Below, one piece after another: positions 24,998 through 33,471 of a stretch of 63,940 nucleotides of DNA; positions within the stretch are counted from its first letter, which is position 1; every line of letters begins with the position of its first letter. The translations under genes and the position numbers were made by a program. Where the stretch lies: positions 1 to 63,940 of the forward strand of contig CAZYHS010000010.1 in the NCBI GenBank assembly GCA_964647545.1. Direction: 5' to 3'. The stretch is from CAZYHS01 sp964647545. GTDB taxonomy: Bacteria; UBA10199; GCA-002796325; 1-14-0-20-49-13. The notes under the pieces were generated by a model, which was not told where the DNA came from, did not search any database, and worked only from the letters and a program-made list of their open reading frames with translations.

Positions 24998-27292
24998 ATG
25001 AAACAGGATACAAAAGTTACTCCGGAAATTATCAAACAACACGGCCTCAACGACGACGAGTACAAACGTCTGGTCGAAGCCCTTGGTCGCGCGCCCAACA
25101 TCACCGAACTTGGAATTTTTTCGGTCATGTGGAGCGAACACTGCTCGTACAAAAGCTCAAAGTTCCATCTGAAAAAACTTCCGACAACCGGACAGTACGT
25201 TGTGCAAGGTCCCGGTGAAAACGCAGGCATCATCGATATTGGCGACGGTTTGTGCGTTGCGTTTAAAATGGAATCGCACAATCATCCGTCGTACATTGAG
25301 CCGTTTCAGGGAGCCGCAACAGGCGTCGGCGGAATTTTGCGCGACGTTTTCACAATGGGTGCGCGCCCGATCGCAAATTTAAATTCGCTTCGTTTCGGCG
25401 CGGCCGATCACGCAAAGACGCCGTTCTTGCTTAAAGGAGTTGTCGCAGGAATTTCCTACTACGGAAATTGCATGGGCATTCCGACAACCGGCGGCGAAGT
25501 TTCGTTCGACGAATGTTACAACGGAAATAATCTGGTCAACGCTTTCACGGCGGGGATCGTTCACAAAAAAGATATTTTCAAAGGTTTTGCCAGCGGCGTC
25601 GGTAATCCGGTGATCTACATCGGCTCTAAAACGGGCCGCGACGGAATTCACGGCGCAACGATGGCGAGTGATGTTTTCGGCGGCGGCAACGAAGAGAGAC
25701 GCCCGACGGTTCAGGTGGGCGATCCGTTCACCGAAAAACTTTTGCTTGAAGCGTGCCTCGAAGCAATGAAGAGCGACGCGATCGTCGGCATTCAGGACAT
25801 GGGAGCCGCGGGACTTACAAGCTCGTCGTTTGAAATGGCGAGTCGTGCTGGCACCGGAATTGAAATGGACTTAGACAAAGTGCCGCTGCGTGAAGAGGGG
25901 ATGACGCCGTATGAAATGATGCTCTCAGAGTCGCAGGAGCGCATGCTTGCCGTTTCGCAAAAAGGTCGCGAGCAGGAAATCATCGACATTTTCAAAAAGT
26001 GGGACCTCGACGCCGAAGTCGTCGGCGTTGTGACCGATGACGGCGTCATGCGCGTGAGGCACAAAGGCGAAGTTGTCGTCGAGTTGCCGATCGCGCCACT
26101 TGTGCACGCAGCTCCCGTTTACGAACGTCCGACGCAAAAACCCGACTGGCAGGAAAAAGTTCAGAAGCTCGACCTTAAGAAAATTCCATGTCCATCCGAG
26201 GTCATCCCCGCAGCAGTAAGCGGGGATCTTGATGACGACCACGGGATTCCCGCTGAAGGCCGCGGGAATGACGGCACGTTTAACAAAATTTTCTTGAAGC
26301 TGATCGGTTCGCCGAATCTTGGAAGCAAATCGTGGGTCTATCGCCAGTACGATCACATGGTCGGCACCGACACGGTCGTTCTCCCCGGCAGCGATGCTTC
26401 GGTTCATCGCATTAAGGGAACCAAAAAAGGCGTTGCCTTCACCGTCGATTGCAACTCGCGCTGGTGCCACCTCGATCCTTACTGGGGTGCGGCACACGCA
26501 ATTGCCGAGAACGCGCGAAACCTAGTTGCGAGCGGCGCAGAGCCGAGGGCGGTCACCGACTGTTTGAACTTTGGAAATCCCGAACGCCCCGAAATCATGT
26601 GGCAGTTCGAACAGGCCTGTCTTGGAATGGCGGAGGCGTGCCGCCAGTTTGAAACGCCGATCGTCAGCGGAAACGTCAGCCTTTACAACGAAACCGGCAA
26701 AGAGGCGATCTATCCAACTCCGACAGTTGCGATGGTCGGCTATCTCGACGACGTTGAAAAACACACGACGCAATTTTTCAAAACGGACGGCGACGCGATC
26801 GTTTTGCTTGGCACGAACACCGAAGAACTCGGCGGGAGCGAATATTTAAAACAGATACATGGCGTTGTTGCCGGTTCGCCTCCTCGTCTCGATTTCGACA
26901 GAGAAAAGAATCTTTACAAAGCGGCTCTTGCCGCGATCGGTCGCGGTGTTGTGAAGAGCGCGCACGATATTTCCGACGGCGGCTTGGCGGTCGCGCTTGC
27001 CGAATGTTGCATGGACGACATGGGCCGCACGACGGGGGCCGAAGTCGTACTCGACGACGGGATCAGGAAAGATGCGTTGTTTTTTGGAGAAGCCCCGTCG
27101 CGGATGATTGTTTCCTGCGCGCAAAAAGATGTCGAGCTGCTTGTGACGATCGCGAAATCTTTCGGCGTGCCGTCGAAACTGATCGGCACGGTCGGCGGCG
27201 ATAAATTGAAAATCAACGACGACATCGAGCTGCCGATTAAGAAAATTTACGACGCGTGGAATTCGGCGATTCACAGGGTTTTGAAAAAATAG
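24998..27292 (+). CDS. purL: FGAM synthase large subunit (small-type PurL) with an inserted repeat
   Basis: A 764-residue ATP-dependent synthase converting FGAR to FGAM with PurS and PurQ. Recognisable are MWSEHCSYKSSK, KMESHNHPSYIEPFQGAATGVGGI, the second-half DHMVGTDTVVLPGSDASV and the ISDGGLAVALAECC region. Residues 402-425 are encoded by a family-A palindromic element inserted in frame (26201-26272) in the linker between the two halves, just before the FLKLIGSPNLGSKSWVYRQYD block. The element adds 24 residues without breaking the frame, so the enzyme is probably active. The start is the ATG at 24998; the spacer before it is a family-B element. Confidence 0.95.
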   Translation: MKQDTKVTPEIIKQHGLNDDEYKRLVEALGRAPNITELGIFSVMWSEHCSYKSSKFHLKKLPTTGQYVVQGPGENAGIIDIGDGLCVAFKMESHNHPSYIEPFQGAATGVGGILRDVFTMGARPIANLNSLRFGAADHAKTPFLLKGVVAGISYYGNCMGIPTTGGEVSFDECYNGNNLVNAFTAGIVHKKDIFKGFASGVGNPVIYIGSKTGRDGIHGATMASDVFGGGNEERRPTVQVGDPFTEKLLLEACLEAMKSDAIVGIQDMGAAGLTSSSFEMASRAGTGIEMDLDKVPLREEGMTPYEMMLSESQERMLAVSQKGREQEIIDIFKKWDLDAEVVGVVTDDGVMRVRHKGEVVVELPIAPLVHAAPVYERPTQKPDWQEKVQKLDLKKIPCPSEVIPAAVSGDLDDDHGIPAEGRGNDGTFNKIFLKLIGSPNLGSKSWVYRQYDHMVGTDTVVLPGSDASVHRIKGTKKGVAFTVDCNSRWCHLDPYWGAAHAIAENARNLVASGAEPRAVTDCLNFGNPERPEIMWQFEQACLGMAEACRQFETPIVSGNVSLYNETGKEAIYPTPTVAMVGYLDDVEKHTTQFFKTDGDAIVLLGTNTEELGGSEYLKQIHGVVAGSPPRLDFDREKNLYKAALAAIGRGVVKSAHDISDGGLAVALAECCMDDMGRTTGAEVVLDDGIRKDALFFGEAPSRMIVSCAQKDVELLVTIAKSFGVPSKLIGTVGGDKLKINDDIELPIKKIYDAWNSAIHRVLKK
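26201..26272 (+). repeat. Family-A palindromic element inside purL
   Basis: GTCATCCCCGCAGCAGTAAG ... CCGCGGGAATGAC, 72 bases. It starts exactly on a purL codon boundary and its length is a multiple of three; it encodes VIPAAVSGDLDDDHGIPAEG and four more residues (RGND). The same sequence family occurs in spacers at 19313, 27306, 60897 and 62039. Confidence 0.93.
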
Positions 27293-27305
27293 AGAGCTTT
27301 AGTTG

Positions 27306-27373
27306 GTCATCCCCGAGGTGGTAATCGGGGATCTAGAGTATGGCCGCGGGATTCCCGCCTTCGCGGGAATGAC
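27306..27373. repeat. Family-A palindromic element before purF
   Basis: GTCATCCCCGAGGTGGTAATCGGGGATC ... GGGATTCCCGCCTTCGCGGGAATGAC. Two internal hairpins (CCCCGAGGTGGTAATCGGGG and TTCCCGCCTTCGCGGGAA) lie inside an overall inverted repeat. This copy is close to the apparent consensus. Confidence 0.92.
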
Positions 27374-27409
27374 GCAGGTGTGGTGTTAACAAGTTGGAAG
27401 GATGAATTT

Positions 27410-28798
27410 ATGTGCGGAATTGTTGGAGTCTTCAATCTTCCCGAGGCGTCGAATCTGGCCTACCTTTGCCTCTACGCGTTGCAACATCGCGGGCAGGAAT
27501 CGGCCGGAATTGCTTCAAGCGACGGCGAGAAAATCTTTCAGCACAAGGCGATGGGGCACGTCTCCGACATTTTTACAAAAAATGTTCTATCGAAGCTTCC
27601 CGGAAAACTTGCGATCGGGCACGTGCGCTATTCGACTTCGGGCGAATCATCTTTAAAGAACGCCTATCCTTTTGTCATCAAGCACACCAACGGTTCGCTG
27701 GCTGTTGTTCACAACGGCAACCTCACAAATTACAAAGTCATGCGCGAGCAGCTCGAAGAGGCCGGCGCAATTTTTCAGGCCAATGTCGATAGCGAAGCGG
27801 CGGTTCATCTTGTCGCCAAGGGCGGAAAAAAACCGCTCGACGAAAAGATCGCGAGCGCTCTTTCAAAGATGAAGGGTTCTTACTCCTACGTTTTCATGAA
27901 CGAAAAAAAGATGGTCGTCGCCCGCGATCCGCGCGGCTGGAGACCTCTTGCGCTCGGCAAGCTCGGCGACGGTTACGTTGTGGCCAGCGAAAGCTGCGCG
28001 TTCGATTTGCTCGGCGCAAAATATATTCGCGAGGTCGAGCCGGGCGAGATGATCGTTTTCGATTCGAAAGGAATGCACAGTTCGAAGCCGTTCAAGTTTT
28101 CGGGCAAAAAGGCCTATTGTATTTTCGAGCACATCTATTTTTCACGTCCCGATTCACAAATTTTTGGTCGCAACGTTTACGAAACGCGCGTCGGTTTCGG
28201 ACGTCAGCTTGCAAAAGAGCATCCGGTAAAAGCCGACATGGTAATTCCCGTTCCCGATTCGGGCGTGCCGGCGGCGATCGGTTATTCGGAAGAATCGAAA
28301 ATCCCGTTTCAGATGGGGCTCATTCGCAATCACTATGTCGGACGTACGTTCATCGAGCCGACGCAGGCAATTCGCGATTTCGGCGTGAAGATCAAACTCA
28401 ATCCGGTTGGCGATATGCTGCGCGGAAAACGGGTGGTTGTCATCGACGATTCAATTGTGCGCGGCACAACGACGAAAAAAATTGTGCGCATGTTGAAAGA
28501 GTCGGGAGTGAAAGAGGTGCACGTCCGAATTTCGGCGCCGCCGACATGCTGGCCATGCTTTTACGGGATTAACACGCCGACGCGCGAAGAACTGATCGCC
28601 GCAAACATGACAGTTGAAGAGATAAAAGATTTTATCGGCGCCGATAGCCTCGGTTTTCTGTCGAAAGATGGGCTCTACTGGTTTGATAAAAATTCGGCGG
28701 ACGAATGGTTTTGTGACGCATGTTTTACCGGCGACTATCCCGAAGAGCTCGACGACGCCCCCGAAATTTTTGAAATGGCCAAAACGCGCGTCAGATAA
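27410..28798 (+). CDS. purF: Amidophosphoribosyltransferase
   Basis: Catalyses the first committed step of purine synthesis. With the start at 27410 (after GGAAGG) the protein begins Met-Cys-Gly-Ile-Val-Gly, so Cys2 becomes the N-terminal nucleophile of the glutaminase domain without a propeptide; the open frame upstream (from 27380) should not be used. The PRPP-binding loop VVVIDDSIVRGTTTKKIV and GHVRYSTSGESSLKNAYPF are conserved. About 462 residues, normal length. Last gene of the purine block. Confidence 0.97.
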   Translation: MCGIVGVFNLPEASNLAYLCLYALQHRGQESAGIASSDGEKIFQHKAMGHVSDIFTKNVLSKLPGKLAIGHVRYSTSGESSLKNAYPFVIKHTNGSLAVVHNGNLTNYKVMREQLEEAGAIFQANVDSEAAVHLVAKGGKKPLDEKIASALSKMKGSYSYVFMNEKKMVVARDPRGWRPLALGKLGDGYVVASESCAFDLLGAKYIREVEPGEMIVFDSKGMHSSKPFKFSGKKAYCIFEHIYFSRPDSQIFGRNVYETRVGFGRQLAKEHPVKADMVIPVPDSGVPAAIGYSEESKIPFQMGLIRNHYVGRTFIEPTQAIRDFGVKIKLNPVGDMLRGKRVVVIDDSIVRGTTTKKIVRMLKESGVKEVHVRISAPPTCWPCFYGINTPTREELIAANMTVEEIKDFIGADSLGFLSKDGLYWFDKNSADEWFCDACFTGDYPEELDDAPEIFEMAKTRVR

Positions 28799-28907
28799 TT
28801 GACGTTGTGCGACGCAGACTTAACGCTTTTTGATAAAACTCTTAGCCTTGAGGGCTTGTAACTAATTGAAATTCTGGAAGGTTATTTCGCACAGACGTGT
28901 CGGATAA

Positions 28908-28923
28908 TGGCATGTTAATTGCA
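28908..28923 (+). promoter_or_regulatory. Sigma-54 promoter before the Cys-rich lipoprotein
   Basis: TGGCATGTTAATTGCA, matching the -24/-12 consensus TGGCAC(N)5TTGCA with GG and GC exactly 12 bases apart. About 87 bases upstream of the lipoprotein start at 29011. Confidence 0.82.
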
Positions 28924-29010
28924 ACACCAAGTTTTGGTTGGTCTTTTTTGCGGCGATATGGTAATTGACGCATAAAAGATTTTAACCGACACAAAAATTT
29001 GGAGGCTTTT

Positions 29011-30186
29011 ATGTTTAGAAAAGTCAATTTGCTCGCGGTGGCACTTGCAGCGGTTTTTTTGGCCGCAGCATGTCATGATAACGCTGGCGTAGCGAAAGGT
29101 CCCGAGTTTGATATTGGGGCAGTTGGCGGAAAATGTTTCTCCGATAACACTTGCTCCGGCACAGCAGTTTGCAATCTTGTGACTAAAATTTGCGAGGCAG
29201 GAGAGGTCGAGTGTGACTCCAATGACGATTGCAATATCGGAGATATTTGCTCGGCCGGAGTTTGCATCGAGGAAGGTTCGTGCAAAGGTCAACAAGGGTG
29301 TCCATGTGCAACGACTGTAGATTGCCAAGAAGGCCTCGAATGTAACGCCCATTTAAGATGTCAGGTAAAATCAGTAGAACCTCCGGTTGATCCAAATCTC
29401 GGTAAGATCGGTTATCCGTGCAAGGCCGATTCAACTTGTACAGAGGGAATTTGTAAGAACGATTATTGTGTTGATACTAAAACTGTGTGTTTAGAACCAC
29501 AACAGCCTATTAGGTATTTTTTGCGTGATAGCACAAAGGATGAGTATGTTTGGCTATGCGTTGCCGACAGTTCAACAATCCAGAATAAAATTATTTCGCC
29601 TGCGATAAAGTTGAAAATTCTTGATACTCTTAATCCGGATATTAATCATTCAACGTTTGAGCAAATTACCTTTAAAGATGCAAAAGCTGTTTCGGAACTA
29701 GATTTACGAAATGAGATTATTAGAGATTTAGGAGGGCTTGAATTTTTAGTCAATTTGCAGCGTTTGCGCTTACCGTATCGTGATGCCATTACCGATGGAA
29801 AGCATATCAATTTTTCACCAGATGCAATGATACACCTTTCTGACCTATCTAATCTTAAGGTTATCTCTTTGGAAGAATATTTAGGTGGTTTGGACTCTAT
29901 CAAACAACTATTAACAAAAAAATGGTCCGCTGGTTCTGAGCTATGGTTATTCAACAGCCAATATTTACGATTGTACGATAGGTATGTTGCTAAAACAGCA
30001 GCCCCATTGCCTTCTAATGCTTCTGAACGTGACACTAAGCTATATGAACTGTCATTAGAACGTTTGAACAATATGCGGAAGGACCTTACTTTCCTGAAAG
30101 AAAGTGGTGTTTGTGTAATTAGAGTGCAGATGGATTCTAATCAGGGGAAAAAGTGTTTTGGCCCTTCTCAGAACGAATGGCAATGA
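29011..30186 (+). CDS. Cysteine-rich lipoprotein with leucine-rich-repeat-like segment
   Basis: A 391-residue exported lipoprotein from the ATG at 29011 (after GGAGG); lipobox LAAAC at residues 18-22. Residues 35-135 hold many cysteines in Dickkopf/EGF-like spacing (NTCSGTAVCN, CDSNDDCNIGDICSAGVC, GCPCATTVDCQEGLEC), a pattern common in deltaproteobacterial surface lipoproteins. Residues 215-300 have leucine-rich-repeat character (VSELDLRNEIIRDLGGLEFLVNLQRLRL). The second half is much more AT-rich than neighbouring genes, a sign of transfer. After the TGA at 30184 the same frame stays open to 30336 with protein-like sequence, so a nonsense change is possible. Driven by a sigma-54 promoter; likely part of the T3SS regulon. 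Function unknown. Confidence 0.72.
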   Translation: MFRKVNLLAVALAAVFLAAACHDNAGVAKGPEFDIGAVGGKCFSDNTCSGTAVCNLVTKICEAGEVECDSNDDCNIGDICSAGVCIEEGSCKGQQGCPCATTVDCQEGLECNAHLRCQVKSVEPPVDPNLGKIGYPCKADSTCTEGICKNDYCVDTKTVCLEPQQPIRYFLRDSTKDEYVWLCVADSSTIQNKIISPAIKLKILDTLNPDINHSTFEQITFKDAKAVSELDLRNEIIRDLGGLEFLVNLQRLRLPYRDAITDGKHINFSPDAMIHLSDLSNLKVISLEEYLGGLDSIKQLLTKKWSAGSELWLFNSQYLRLYDRYVAKTAAPLPSNASERDTKLYELSLERLNNMRKDLTFLKESGVCVIRVQMDSNQGKKCFGPSQNEWQ

Positions 30187-30304
30187 CCACCAGCTGCTGG
30201 AAGTAAACCTTGGCCACTTTCTTATGAAGTGATTAAGTCGACAAAAGTGCCAGCGCAAATGAACTGTTTGCATCGTGCAATTTCTTGTGCTAATTTAGGC
30301 ACAT

Positions 30305-32476
30305 ATGGTCGATACAAAAACGCCGCAGCCGGATGACAAAACCGTTGTAAAACCTTCCGGCGAGGCAGAGTCAGCCCCTTCGAAAGCCGGCGATTCGCCG
30401 GCGGCGAAAAAATTCATCCCCTACGTTGTGATCGTTGACGGCCCTCATCAGGGGACCCGTTTTCAGCTGCGCGAAGGTGAAAATCCGATCGGTCGTTCGA
30501 TCTCAAGCATAGCAACGCTCGAAGACCAAAGCGTTTCCCGTCGCCACGCAGTTATCACACAATCAAGAACAGGCTGGATCGTTGCCGACGCCGGCAGTAA
30601 AAACGGCACAAAAGTTAACGGCCAAAAAATCAAAGAAGCTGTCAATATCGGCCACGGTGACGTTGTCGCCGTCGGCATTTACGCGCTGCGGCTAATCACT
30701 CATCAGGTTTCGATCGAAGAAGAACTGGCGACCCCGCCGGCGGAACCAGAAGGCAAGACGGTCATGTTTTCCGCTGCCGATTCTTCCGGCGAGCCCCACG
30801 GCGAAACTAAAACGATTCAACAGACAGGCGCGGTTGACCAAAACACAGGCAACGTCGAGCCAAAAGGCGACACCGACCTTTTGGACGAAGCTGCCGCTGC
30901 AGAGGCTGCCGGAGAAGTCCCTCACAGGTCGGCCCCCGAAATTCCCGAAGAGGCCCCCGAAAAGAAAAAAAATCCTTGGGTTGTTTATGGAAGTATGGCC
31001 GGAGCAGTTTTGCTTCTCGCCATTGTCGGCGGAATCGCATGGTGGAAATTTATGGGAACTCCTCCCAAACCCGTTGCCGCCACCGTATCTCAAGTTCCGG
31101 TCGCCGCCGAAACGCAGTCTTCGGCCCAGCCGGTTTTACCTCCGGCCCCGCAGCCGGTCTCCCCGAAAAACTTGCCGGTCTTTCTCGACTTCGCTTCAAG
31201 CCCGCTTCAGGCCAAGGTAACTCTCGACGGCAAAGACCTCGGGCAGACGCCGTTCAAAGTGAACATGGAGCTCGAAGTCGGCAAAGACTACACGGCGCAG
31301 GGATTGTTTACGCTCGAAGAGCTTGGCGACACAAGAGTTGTGCCGGTGAGGTTCACGGTCAACCCCGACTCGACGATCATTCCCGTTCTCTTTAAGGGGG
31401 CGATCGGCGCCATTAAGGTGGAGACGCTACCGCGCGACACCGAAATTTATCTCGAAGGTTATTACGCCGAAGAGCCTTTTAGGGCCAAGACGGCAAAACT
31501 AAGCGAAGTCGTTTTTGGGAAACCGATCTACGTGCCGTACGGAAAATATATCGTCGAGCTGCGTACTCCAAAAGAGGTCGGCGCCGGAAATCAGTTCGTT
31601 AGCGACATTCGTTACAAACGCGAAATTTTTATCGGCGAGGAGAGCCCGATCTTTAATTTGAATTTGGCCGACGCAGATCTGCAAAAATTTCCGATCGAAG
31701 TAAGATCTATTCCCGACAAGGCCGACGTCTTTATCGACGGGCAACTTGTCGGCCAGACTCCCTACACGGGCGATTTTCCTCTCGGAGAGCATCAGCTCTC
31801 GCTCAGGAAGGACGGTTTTTTTGAGCATGCTCAAACTCTAAAGATGGACATCAACACGCCGTTTAAAATTGAGGTGCCTCTCAAGACGACGGTGGCCGGT
31901 CAGTTTATCAACGCCGGCGTTTCTTTCATGAACAAGGGGCTTTTTAAAGATGCGATCGGCCGGTTTGCCGAGGCGTTCAATAATCAGCCCAGCCCGACCG
32001 AAACCGCGCAGGCCCAATATTTGCTTGGCACTTGCTATCAAAGGCTCGGCGATATCAACACGGCGATCGGTTATTATGAACAGGCTAGAACGGTCGAAGC
32101 TTACAAATATCAGGCTATGCTTGGGTTAGCTTCGATCTTTGGCTCACAGAAAGAGATGGCGAAAGCCCTTCCTCTTCTGGTCGAGGTCATGCTAAAGGTG
32201 AAAGACGACAATATTAGGCGCGATGCGACCGCCGTTTTTCAGCAGATATCGCCGCTTAGGTCGGTCATGTACATTTATACCGATCCCGAGGGGGCAAGCG
32301 TAATTGTGAACGACAAACCGGTCGCTCAAAAGACGCCCCTTATTTTGCACGATCTCGGGCTTGGAAATTATAAGATTCGTTTACAAAAAGACGGTTATGT
32401 TTCACAGGATTTAAGCGTTAACATGTCGATCACCGAATTTAATCCGGTGATCGTGAAGCTAAAGCCGATTGAATGA
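30305..32476 (+). CDS. FHA-TM-PEGA-TPR protein in the SctD position
   Basis: A 723-residue membrane protein. Residues about 45-120 are a canonical FHA domain with the phosphothreonine-binding residues (IGRSIS, SVSRRHAVI, SKNGTKVNG). A transmembrane helix lies near residues 224-245 (VYGSMAGAVLLLAIVGGIAWW). The probably periplasmic part holds PEGA-type repeats (ASSPLQAKVTLDGKDLGQTP; SIPDKADVFIDGQLVGQTPY; a final one near residue 655, TDPEGASVIVNDKPVAQKTP) and three TPR-like helices pairs around residues 530-620. N-in FHA, one helix, then periplasmic domains is the architecture of the T3SS ring protein SctD, and it precedes the E-F-G-like genes as yscD does. I infer an SctD role; a separate signalling protein is the alternative. 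Confidence 0.72.
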   Translation: MVDTKTPQPDDKTVVKPSGEAESAPSKAGDSPAAKKFIPYVVIVDGPHQGTRFQLREGENPIGRSISSIATLEDQSVSRRHAVITQSRTGWIVADAGSKNGTKVNGQKIKEAVNIGHGDVVAVGIYALRLITHQVSIEEELATPPAEPEGKTVMFSAADSSGEPHGETKTIQQTGAVDQNTGNVEPKGDTDLLDEAAAAEAAGEVPHRSAPEIPEEAPEKKKNPWVVYGSMAGAVLLLAIVGGIAWWKFMGTPPKPVAATVSQVPVAAETQSSAQPVLPPAPQPVSPKNLPVFLDFASSPLQAKVTLDGKDLGQTPFKVNMELEVGKDYTAQGLFTLEELGDTRVVPVRFTVNPDSTIIPVLFKGAIGAIKVETLPRDTEIYLEGYYAEEPFRAKTAKLSEVVFGKPIYVPYGKYIVELRTPKEVGAGNQFVSDIRYKREIFIGEESPIFNLNLADADLQKFPIEVRSIPDKADVFIDGQLVGQTPYTGDFPLGEHQLSLRKDGFFEHAQTLKMDINTPFKIEVPLKTTVAGQFINAGVSFMNKGLFKDAIGRFAEAFNNQPSPTETAQAQYLLGTCYQRLGDINTAIGYYEQARTVEAYKYQAMLGLASIFGSQKEMAKALPLLVEVMLKVKDDNIRRDATAVFQQISPLRSVMYIYTDPEGASVIVNDKPVAQKTPLILHDLGLGNYKIRLQKDGYVSQDLSVNMSITEFNPVIVKLKPIE

Positions 32477-32491
32477 TTTGGGGAGATAATT

Positions 32492-32779
32492 ATGTTGGAT
32501 GTGATTCAGACCGAAAAGGGAAAGAAAGTCACGGCAGGCTATCCGGCGATAGAGGCTCTTATCGACTCGGAAGATTTCAGTCTGGTCAACGAAACGTTCG
32601 AAGCCGCCTACGGCGAACTGGCCGAAGAGTCCAAAATAAAACGCGGGCTGCGGAAAAGTCGCGAAGCCAAGAAAGCCATGCACGCAATCGAACTGGTCAT
32701 GGCGCTTCTCAAGGAACTGCTTGAAATTAAATATAAAATTGCCGCTTTGGCAAAGAAAGCCCCCGGCAGAAGGGCCTAG
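32492..32779 (+). CDS. Small helical protein, possible SctE-like needle chaperone
   Basis: A 95-residue, highly charged, probably all-helical protein (two long helices, the second KKAMHAIELVMALLKELLEI). No signal peptide. It lies between the SctD-like gene and the needle-like gene, the place of yscE in Yersinia, whose 66-residue product is a helical hairpin that helps chaperone the needle subunit. Sequence similarity to YscE is not evident; the assignment rests on size, predicted fold and order only. Confidence 0.5.
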   Translation: MLDVIQTEKGKKVTAGYPAIEALIDSEDFSLVNETFEAAYGELAEESKIKRGLRKSREAKKAMHAIELVMALLKELLEIKYKIAALAKKAPGRRA

Positions 32780-32801
32780 GGCGAAAAAAGCTTTTAATTA
32801 C

Positions 32802-32830
32802 GCAACTTCGGCTATCCGTCTGGCCGATAA
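32802..32830 (+). promoter_or_regulatory. Sigma-28-type promoter before the needle-like gene
   Basis: GCAACTT (32802-32808), 14 bases, GCCGATAA (32823-32830). The -10 box is a perfect match to the FliA consensus; the -35 box shares only the AA-TT core. A GGAGG ribosome site and the ATG at 32854 follow. The identical arrangement occurs at 34845-34873. Confidence 0.68.
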
Positions 32831-32853
32831 TACAAGTAGACGGAGGAAATTTT

Positions 32854-33429
32854 ATGACAGCTGTCAAAGACATTGCCATTAATACCGCAGAGATAAAACA
32901 GGGTTCCATGAAGGCGTCCAGCGTGCCCGGAGCCAGTAACTTCGACGCGGTTTTGGGGGCTGCCGATGCAATGACGCCCCTTTCAACCGAGCTGATGTTT
33001 CAGGCGACCGGAAGCTCGAACGCAGCCGCAATTTTGAACGGCGCATTCACCGGAATCCAAGGAGCGGCAGGAGCTTTTAGCGGCGCCAGCGGCGGATATC
33101 CGATGGCAAGTTCAATGGGCGGTTACGGCGCGCTTAGCGAATATCCGGGTATGATGGGCTCGGGCGCAAGCGGAACTTATTTTGGCGGGGCTTCAGGATA
33201 TAAAGCCGGAGTCACCGACACTCCGTCTTCAGCTAATTCGGTCCCCGGTCTTGGAAACGACACCGGCACTCTCATTAACTCAATGAACACAAACAACCTG
33301 AAACTTCTTGAGCTTCAGGCTACGATGCAGTCAAACATGCAGGCTTGGAACACCAAGTCGAATATTTTATCCGCTGACCACAAGGCCCGTATGGCCATGA
33401 TCGAAAAACTCAGAGTCAGCGGCGCGTAA
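32854..33429 (+). CDS. Needle-subunit-like secreted protein with long N-terminal extension
   Basis: A 191-residue protein without a Sec signal. Residues 1-135 are rich in Gly, Ala and Ser (GAAGAFSGASGGYPM, GMMGSGASGTYFGGASGY). The last 50 residues are helical and align with the C-terminal half of T3SS needle proteins: LKLLELQATMQSNMQAWN against YscF LLADLQHSINKWSVIYN, then KSNIL against NSTIV, ending in a K-x-hydrophobic tail. Classical needles are only about 80 residues, so the extension is unusual. It lies between E-like and G-like genes (yscE-F-G order) and has its own strong ribosome site and sigma-28-type promoter. I infer SctF; a different early secreted filament protein is possible. 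Confidence 0.58.
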   Translation: MTAVKDIAINTAEIKQGSMKASSVPGASNFDAVLGAADAMTPLSTELMFQATGSSNAAAILNGAFTGIQGAAGAFSGASGGYPMASSMGGYGALSEYPGMMGSGASGTYFGGASGYKAGVTDTPSSANSVPGLGNDTGTLINSMNTNNLKLLELQATMQSNMQAWNTKSNILSADHKARMAMIEKLRVSGA

Positions 33430-33471
33430 TTCCTCTAGGGAGGGAATTGCGTAGGAAAAAGGGGGAAGGGA

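Noticed and set aside
30184..30186. TGA as a selenocysteine codon
   Set aside because: Only a weak CCAGC/GCTGG repeat follows, with no usable loop, so there is no SECIS-like hairpin; no selenoprotein context.
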